Assembly: GCA_964058805.1 (NCBI GenBank)
Contig: CAXKVV010001625.1
Span: forward strand, 1-35,717
DNA length: 35,717 nucleotides
Reading direction: 5' to 3'
From: Schoenoplectus triqueter
Taxonomy: Eukaryota > Streptophyta > Magnoliopsida > Poales > Cyperaceae
Part shown: positions 27,906-35,717 of the stretch, one piece after another
How the letters are laid out: every line of letters starts with the position of its first letter
Position numbering within the stretch: the stretch's first letter is position 1
Notes under the pieces: model-generated
Told to the model about the DNA's origin: nothing
The model's database searches: none
Seen by the model: only the letters and a program-made list of their open reading frames with translations
Translations under genes and position numbers: made by a program

Positions 27906-29370
27906 AGAGTTTTAATTTAGGCTTTTGCTGAGGCGTGACTTTAGCTGAGTTGGCAAGGACTGTCCTATCATATCCCCTTTCTCACTCAATTACCCAATCA
28001 AATACATCCATCTCATACATGCCAGCGCCTAGATAATCACTGCCCAAAAAAAAAAAGAATACTTGAGGCAGGTGCTTACTGGTACGAGTTCACCTGGCGT
28101 GAAGTTTGCTGGTGCGGGCTTCACTGGCATGGCCGGCTTTACTAAGCTTGGCTTGCTGGGTCTGAGGATGCATCGGGCCTCCCTTTGGGCTTCACATCTT
28201 GGGTCGTTCCAGGCCTTGCTTATGCCGGCCCTTCTCTCTCTGACATGTCCTCGGTCCCCAAGGCCTAAGGCCGACTTGCTGGTATCATTGTTCTTGGCTC
28301 TGCCTCGGCTCCTAACATGGTCGCCGCACGGCCTTCGTCTTCCTTTCTTTAGCCTTTGTGTCTTGTTATAGTTTTAGGGTTTCGGAGCACTCTCAATCTA
28401 CTCGGTTTTTCACTGAAATTGGTCTTAGAATTCGGTTAAGGGAGGTGAGATTTGCCGGAAATTAGATCCTGATCAGGTTTGATGCTCTGATTATGGCCGA
28501 ATTTGGCGGTCGCTTTTGGTTGTCGAAGAGGAGAAAGGGGGATAGAAAGACCATCGGGTTTGATTTTTTTGTTTGGTATTGCTGGCAGAAAGAGGAGAGG
28601 AGTAAGTGGGGTGAGAGTTTTTTTTTTTTGCGCACTTGGTTCATATGAACCATGGTGATAACAAGGATTGGATCACATGAAACAAGTTCATGCCTTCATT
28701 TATTCTTTCTTCCTTTGAATGGATGATATATGCCATGAGCTATAGCCTTATTCTAGTGACAGGTGGGCCCTGATTTTTCGGCTTATGCATTAAATGGCTC
28801 CAGCTTTCAATTCATAGCAAAATTCTGAAGTTTTATCACTTTCGAATTTATTTTGAAAGTTCCTTCGTCCAAAAATTCATCAAAATTGGCACAAAAATCC
28901 CATAAATCATGCTCAATTTATGATAATTTTTGTCTATTATTTTACCCTCCGATTAAGCACTAATTAATATTTTAATACTCAATTAATGTAATTAACCGTG
29001 CTAATTGATGATTTTAGATTTGCCTGACTTTTGCAACTCCAAAAATATCAAATAACATATGAAAATTCTCATAATCTTATAAAGAACTCAATTTTCTCAT
29101 AAAATTTGAGTTTTGAAGTTTTTGACTTTGACGAGGTTTTCGATTTGAGTTTCTCGAGCTTTGGCAATTAATCTTTTTTTTTGAGGATTTCTAATTTCTT
29201 TCAATTTTATTTCCAATTCTTAGGTCTTCGGGTTTGATCTGGGCTTTTGGATCTCTGTCGGGTTTAATGGGTCTTCTTGGGTTTTTTGGGAATACTGGGC
29301 CTCTCGGGCCTGACCCGATTCTTCAGATTTTCTTTGCACTATTCCTTGATTTTTTTTAGGGGTAAACAAC
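27906..29370. other. Intergenic DNA between the possible promoter and satellite array 2; no gene recognised
   Basis: 28060-28370 is more G+C-rich and has a 102-codon open frame whose translation (Leu/Pro-rich) I do not recognise; it contains a GTGAAG/CTTCAC inverted pair near 28099-28124. 28740-29340 is AT-rich. The final bases before the satellite are TTTTTTTTAGGGGTAAACAAC, with no counterpart of the array 1 arm ends. Confidence 0.45.
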
Positions 29371-32300
29371 GGCGGTGCCGAGGTCGTTAGGTCCCGTTTT
29401 CATGTTTTGCACGCCCGTACTCGTTTTCGGCGGTACCGAGAGCGTCCTTTCCCGTTTTCAAGTTTTGCGCGCCCGGACTCGTTTACGGCAGTGCCGAGGG
29501 CGTCAGGTCCCGTTTTCTTGTTTTGCTCGCCCGGACTCGTTTTCGGCGGTACCGAGGGCGTCTTGTCCCGTTTTCGAGTTTTGCGCGACCGGACACGTTT
29601 TGGGCGTTGCCGAGGTCGTCGGGTCCCGTTTTCATGTTCTTCGCGCCCGGACTCGTTTACGGCGGTGCCTAGGTCGTCGGGTCCCATTTTCATGTTTTGC
29701 GCGCCCAGACTCATTTTCGGCGGTACCGCGGGCGTCCTTTCCCGTTTTCAAGTTTTTCGCACCCGGACACGTTTTCGGCGGTGCCGAGGTCGTCGAGTCC
29801 TGTTTTCTCGTTTTGCGCGCCCGGACTCGTTTTTCAGCAGTACCGAGGGCGTCGGGTCCCGTTTTCATGTTTTGCGCTCCCGGACTCGTTTTGGGCGGTA
29901 CTGAGGGCGTCCTGTCCCCTTTTCAAGTTTTGCGCGCCCGGACACGTTTTGGGCGGTGCCGAGGTCGTCAGGTCCCGTTTTCATGTTTTGCCGACCGGAC
30001 TCGTTTTCGGCGGTACCGAGGGCGTCCTTTCCCGTTTTCGAGTTTTGCGCGCCCGGACACGTTTTGGGAGTTGCCGAGGTCGTCGGGTCCCGTTTTCATG
30101 TTTTGCGCGCCCGGAATCGTTTTCGGCGGTACCGAGGGTGTCGGGTCCCGTTTTCATGTTTTGTTGATCGGACTCATTTTCGGTGGTACCGAGGGCGTCC
30201 TGTCCCGTTTTCGAGTTTTGCGCGCCCGGACACGTTTTGGGCGTTGCCGAGGTCGTCGGGTCCCGTTTTCATGTTTTGCGCGCACGGATTCGTTTTTGGC
30301 GGTACCGAGGGCGTCCTTTCCTGTTTTCAAGTTTTGCACGTCCGGACACGTTTTAGGCGGTGCCGAGGTCGTCGGGTACCGTTTTCAAGTTTTGCGCCCT
30401 CGGACTCGTTTTCGGCGGTACCGTGGGCGACGGGTCCCGATTTCATGTTTTGCGCGCCCGGACTCGTTTACGGCGGTGCCGAGGTCGTCGGGTCCCGTTT
30501 TCATGTTTTGCGCGCCCGGACTCGTTTTCGGCGGTGCCGAGGGCGTCCTTTCCCGTTTTCAAGTTTTGCGCGCCCGGACTCGTTTACGGCGGTGCCGAGG
30601 GCGTCCGGTCCCGTTTTCATGGTTTGCTCGCCCGGACTCGTTTTCGGCGGTACCGAGGGCGTCCTGTCCCGTTTTCGAGTTTTGCGCGTCCGGACACGTT
30701 TTCGGCGTTGCCGAGGTCGCGGGTCCTGTTTTCATGTTTTTCGCGCCCGGAATCGTTTTCGTCGGTGCCGAGGTCGTCGGGTCCCGTTTTCATGTTTTGC
30801 ACGCCCGGACTCGTTTTCGGCGGTACCGAGGGCGTCCTTTCCCGTTTTCTTGTTTTGCGCTCCCGGACTCGTTTTGGGCGGTACCGAGGGCGTCCTGTCC
30901 TGTTTTCAAGTTTTGCGAGCCCGGACACGTTTTGGACGGTGCCGAGGTCGTCGGGTCCCGTTTTCATGATTTGCGCGCCCGGACTCGTTTTCGGCGGTAC
31001 CGAGGGCATCGGGTCTCGTTTTCATGTTTTGCCGACCGGACTCGTTTTCGGCGGTACTGAGGGCGTCCTGTCCAGTATTCGAGTTTTGAGCGCCCGGACA
31101 CGTTTTGGGAGTTGCCGAGGTCGTCGGGTCCCGTTTTCATGTTTTGCGTGCCCGGACTCGTTTTCGGCGGTGCCGAGGTCGTCGGGTCCTGTTTTCATGT
31201 TTTGCCCGCCCGGACTTGTTTTCGGCGGTACCGAGGGCGTTCTTTCCCGTTTTCAAGTTTTGCGCGCCCGGACTCGTTTACGGCGGTGCCGAGGGCGTCG
31301 GGTCCCGTTTTCATGTTTTGCTCGCCCGAACTCGTTTTCGGCGGTACCGAGGGCCTCCTGTCCCGTTTTCGAGTTTTTCGCGCCCGGACACGTTTTCGGC
31401 GGTGCCGAGGTTGTCGGGTCCCGATTTCATGTTTTGCGTGCCCGGACCCGTTTTCGGCGGTCCCAAGGGCGTCCTGTCCCGTTTTCATGTTTTGCGCGCC
31501 CGGACACGTTTTCGGCGGTGTCGAGGCCGTCGGGTCCCGTTTTCATGTTTTGCACGCCCGGACTCGTTTTCGGCGGTACCGAGGGCGTCGGGTCCCGATT
31601 TCATGTTTTGCGCGCCCGGACTCGTTTTCGGCGGTCCCGAGGGCGTCCTGTCCCGTTCTCTTATTTTGCGCGCCCGGACACGTTTTCGGCGGTGCCGGTG
31701 TCGTCCGGTCCCGTTTTCATGTTTTGCACGCCCGGACTCGTTTTCGGCGGTACCGAGGGCGTCGGGTCCCGATTTCATGTTTTGCGCGCTTGCACACATT
31801 TTCGACGGTGCCGAGGGCGCCCTGTCCCGTTTTCAAGGTTTGCGCGCTCGGACACATTTTCGGCGGTGCCGAGGTCGTCGGGTCCCGTTTTCATGTTTTT
31901 TGCGCCCGGACTCGTTTTCGGCGGTACCGAGGGCATCGGATCCCGATTTCATGTTTTGCGCGCCCGGACACGTTTTCAGCGGTGCTGAGGGCGTCCTATC
32001 CCGTTTTCGGCGGTGCCGAGGGCGTCCTGTCCCGTTTTTAAGGTTTGCGCGCCCGGACTCGGTTTCGGCGGTACCGAGGGCATCGGATCCCGATTTCATG
32101 TTTTGCGCGCCCGGACATGTTTTCAGCGGTGCTGAGGGCGTCCTATCCCGTTTTCGGCGGTGCCGAGGGCGTCCTGTCCCGGTTTTAAGGTTTGCGCGCC
32201 CGAACACGTTTTCGTCGGTGCCGGGGTCGTCGGGTCCCGTTTTCATGTTTAGCGCGCCCGGACTCGTTTTCGGCGGTACCGAGGGCGACGAGTTCCGATT

Positions 32301-35300
32301 TCATGTTTTGCGCGCCCGGACTCGTTTACGGCGATGCCGACGTCGTCGGGTCCCGTTTTTATGTTTTGCGCGCCCGGACTCGTTTTCGGCGGTACCGAGG
32401 GCGTACTTTCCCGTTTTCAAGTTTTGGGCACCCGGACTCGTTTACGACGGTGCCGAGGTCGTCGGGTGCCGTTTTTATGTTTTGCGTGCCCGAACTCATT
32501 TTCGGCGGTATCGATGGCGTCCTGTCCCGTTTTTATGTTTTGCGCGTCCGGACTCGTTTTCGGCGGTCCCGAGGGCGTCATGTCCCGTTTTCATGTTTTG
32601 CGCCCGGACACGTTTTCGGCGGTGCCGAGGTCGTCCGGTCCCGTTTTCATGTTTTGCACGCCCGGACTCGTTTTCGGCGGTACCGAGGGCGTCGGGTCCC
32701 GATTTCATGTTTTGCGCGCTTGGACACGTTTTCGGTGGTGCCGAGGGCGTCCTGCCCCGTTTTCATGGTTTGCGCGCCCGGACACATTTTCGGCGGTGCC
32801 GAGGTCGTCGGGTCCCGTTTTCATGTTTTGCGCGCCCGGACTCGATTACGGCGGTGCCGAGGTCGTCGGGTCCCGTTTTCATGTTTTGCGCGCCCGGACT
32901 CATTTTCGGCGGTACCGGGGGCGTTAGGTCCCGATTTCATGCTTTGCTCGCCCGGACTCGTTTTCAGCGGTTCCGAGGGCGTCCTGTCCCGTTTTCGAGT
33001 TTTGCGCGCCCAGACACGTTTTGGGCGTTGCCGAGGTCGTCGGGTCCCGATTTCATGTTTTGCGCGCCCGGACACGTTTTCAGCGGTGCTGAGGGCGTCC
33101 TATCCCGTTTTCGGCGGTGCCGAGGGCGTCCTGTCCCGTTTTTAAGGTTTGCGCGCCCGGACACGTTTTCGGCGGTGCCGAGGTCGTCGGATCCCGTTTT
33201 CATGTTTTGCGCGCCCGGACTCGTTTACGGCGGTGCCGACGTCGTCGGGTCCCGTTTTTATGTTTTGCGCGCCCGGACTCATTTTCGGCGGTATCGATGG
33301 CGTCCTGTCCCGTTTTTATGTTTTACGCGCCCGGACTCGTTTTCGGCGGTACCGAGGGCGTTGGGTCCCGTTTTAATGTTTTACGCGCCCGGACTCATTT
33401 TTGGCGGTACCGAGGGCGTCCTTTCCCGTTTTCATGTTTTGCGTGCCCGGACACATTTTCGGCGGTGTCGTGGCCGTCGGGTCCCGTTTTCATGTTTTAA
33501 GCGCCCGGACTCTTTTTCGGCGGTACCGAGGCCGTCGGGTCCCGTTTTCAAGTTTTGCGCGCCAGGACTCGTTTTTGGCGGTACCGAGGGCGTCGGGTCC
33601 ATTTTACTTGTTTTGGGCGCCCGGAGTCATTTTCGGCGGTACCGTGGGCGTTTGGTCCCGTTTTCATGTTTGCACGCCCCGACACGTTTTCGGCGGTGCC
33701 GTGGGCGTCCTGTCCCGTTTTCAAGGTTTGCGCGCCCGGACACGTTTTCGGCGGTGATGAGGTCGTCGGGTCCCGTTTTCATGTTTTGCGCGCCCGGACT
33801 CATTTTCGGAGGTACCGAGGGCGTCGGGTCCCGTTTTCATGTTTTGCGCACCCGGACTCATTTTCGGATGTGCCGATGGCGTCCTTTCCCGTTTTCAACT
33901 TTTGCGTGCCCGGACTCGTTTTGTGGTCCCGATTTCTTGTTTTGCTCGCCTGGACGCGTTTTCGGCGGTACCGAGGGCGTCCTGTCCCGTTTTTGAGTTT
34001 TGCGTGCCCGGACACGTTTTGGGCGTTGCCGAGGTCATCGGGTCCCGTTTTCATGTTTTGAGCGCCCGGACATGTTTTCGGCGGTGCCGAGGTCGTCGGG
34101 TCCCGTTTTCATGTTTTGCGCGCCCGAACTCGTTTTCGGCGTTACCGAGGGCGTCCTTTCCCGTTTTCAAGTTTTGCGCGCCCAGACTCGTTTACGGCGG
34201 TGCCGAGGGCGTCGGGTCCCGTTTTCGTGTTTTGCGCGCTCGGACTCATTTTCGGCGATACCGAGGGCGTCCTGTCCCGTTGTCGTGTTTTGCGCGCCCG
34301 GACACGTTTTGGGCGTTGCCGAGGTCGTCGGGTCCCGTTTTCATGTTTTGCGCGCCCGGACACGTTTTCGGCGATGCCGACGTCGTCGGGTTCCGTTTTC
34401 TAGTTTTAAGCGCCCGGACTCGTTTTCGGCAGTACCGAGGGCGTCCTTTCTCGTTTTCAAGTTTTTCGCGCCCGGACACGTTTTCGGCGGTGCCGAGGTC
34501 GTCGGGTCCCGTTTGCATGTTTTGCGCGGCCGAACTCGTTTTCGGCGATACCGAGGGCGTCGGGTCCCGTTTTCATGTTTTGCGCTCCCGGACTCATTTT
34601 CGGCGGTCCCGAGGGCGTCCTGTCCCGTTCTCATGTTTTGCGCGCCTGGACACGTTTGCGGCGGTGCCGAGGTCGTCGGGTCCCGTTTTCATGTTTTGCC
34701 CGCCCGGACTCGTTTTCGGCAGTACAGAGGGCGTCGGGTCCCGATTTCATGTTTTGCGCGCCCGGACTCGTTTTCGGCGGTCCCGAAGGCGTCCTGTCCC
34801 GATCTCATGTTTTGCGCGCCCGGACACGTTTTCGCCGGTGCCGAGGTCGTCCGGTCCCGTTTTCATGTTTTGCACGCCCGGACTCGTTTTCGGCGGTACC
34901 GAGGGCGTCGGGTCCCGATTTCATGTTTTGCGCGCCCGGACTCGTTTACGGCGATGCCGACGTCGTCGGGTCCCGTTTTTATGCTTTGCGCGCCCGGACT
35001 CGTTTTCGACGGTACCGAGGGCGTCCTTTCTCGTTTTCAAGTTTTGCGCACCCGGACTCATTTACGACGGTGCCGAGGTCGTTGGGTGCCGTTTTTATGT
35101 TTTGCGTGCCCGGACTCATTTTCGGCGGTATCGATGGCGTCCTGTCCCGTTTTTATGTTTTGCGCGCCCGGACTCGTTTTCGGCGGTCCCGAGGGCGTCC
35201 TGTCCCGTTTTCATGTTTTGCGCGCCCGGACACGTTTTCAGCGGTGCCGAGGTCGTCCGGTCCCGTTTTCATGTTTTGTACGCCCGGACTCGTTTTCGGC

Positions 35301-35717
35301 GGTACCGAGGGCGTCAGGTCCCGATTTCATGTTTTGCGCGCTTGGACACGTTTTCGGCGGTGCCGAGGTCGTCGGGTCCCGTTTTCAAGTTTTGCGCGCC
35401 CGGACTCGTTTTCGGCAGTACCGAGGGCATCGATTCCCGATTTCATGTTTTGCGCGCCCGGACACGTTTTCAACGGTGCTGAGGGCGTCCCATCCCGTTT
35501 TCGGCGGTGCCAAGGTCGTCGGATCCCGTTTTCATGTTTTGCGCGCCCGGACTCGTTCACGACGGTGCCGACGTCGTCGGGAACCGTTTTTATGTTTTGC
35601 GCGCCCGGACTCGTTTTCGGCGGTACCTAGGGCGTCCTTTCCCGTTTTCAAGTTTTGCGCACCCGGGCTCGTTTACGGCGGTGCCGAGGTCGTCGGGTGC
35701 CGTTTTTATTTTTTTAG
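29371..35717 (+). repeat. 58-bp satellite, array 2 (~109 monomers, continues past window end)
   Basis: The same monomer family, orientation and monomer types as array 1. It starts abruptly inside a monomer at GGCGGTGCCGAGG. It shares specific multi-monomer blocks with array 1: the 31-bp short unit with CTGAGGGCGTCCTATCCCG followed by a GTTTTTAAGG monomer occurs at 9515 and again at 31981, 32128 and 33085. A GCCAGGACTCGTTTTTGGCG monomer followed by a TTTTACTTG monomer occurs near 10570 and 33562. The last bases still align to the monomer with a few substitutions. Confidence 0.97.
31981..32011 (+). repeat. 31-bp short satellite monomer (example of a recurrent deletion form)
   Basis: A monomer lacking 27 bp between its two internal CGTTTTC copies, leaving one. 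The same form is at 5943-5973, 7136-7166, 7804-7834, 9515-9545, 12558-12588, 22332-22362, 32128-32158, 33085-33115 and 35475-35505. Confidence 0.85.

Noticed and set aside
28063..28371. 102-codon open frame in a more GC-rich stretch
   Set aside because: The translation is unrecognised, Leu/Pro-rich and lies in repeat-like sequence with inverted motifs; nothing supports a gene.
35701..35717. TTTTTTTAG at the window end matching TTTTTTTTAG just before array 2, as if the array were flanked by a duplication
   Set aside because: The last 17 bases align to the normal monomer with only about three substitutions, so the array simply continues; the match is low complexity.

Overview
The window looks like nuclear DNA of a land plant, most likely an angiosperm. 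The reasons are a Ty3/gypsy chromovirus-type LTR retrotransposon with a plant-style initiator-Met tRNA primer site, AAACCCTAA telo-box motifs, long AT-rich intergenic DNA and a large satellite. I see no convincing host protein-coding gene, tRNA, rRNA or CRISPR. The only real coding capacity is the retrotransposon's gag-pol. The species cannot be told from the sequence.

Layout: (1) 1-3911 is a left flank. It is AT-rich at 1150-2459, then carries a dense series of short stem-loops (about 2475-3596), then an inverted arm (core 3646-3911). (2) 3912-23059 is a head-to-tail satellite with a 58-bp monomer, about 64% G+C and rich in CpG. It is split by a 5,716-bp minus-strand CRM-like retrotransposon (13098-18813). 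(3) 23060-23960 is a right arm that is an inverted, diverged copy of the left arm, followed by mirror-like AT-rich DNA to about 25130. (4) 25131-29370 is mixed intergenic DNA with a ~265-bp foldback, three double-stem repeats and a possible short minus-strand promoter. (5) 29371-35717 is a second array of the same satellite, in the same orientation, running off the window end.

Two observations stand out. First, satellite array 1 sits exactly between two inverted arms that both end in the same inner motif (GGGTCGCAC on the left, GTGCGACCC on the right). The whole ~20-kb block therefore resembles a giant foldback element whose interior became a satellite. Second, many non-satellite flank sequences are families of small hairpins in which the loop is conserved between copies while the stems differ yet stay complementary. 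This compensatory pattern recurs in at least six unrelated hairpin families and in the arms themselves. I know of no named element class that matches it.

The retrotransposon is young: its two 663-bp LTRs differ at one base. Its gag-pol frame is intact except for one in-frame TAG between reverse transcriptase and RNase H, and the frame runs through the polypurine tract into the 3' LTR. It lacks a clean target-site duplication. The very long open frames inside the satellite (up to about 1,040 codons) come from a monomer that has no stop in any forward frame and a length of 3n+1, and they are not annotated as genes.
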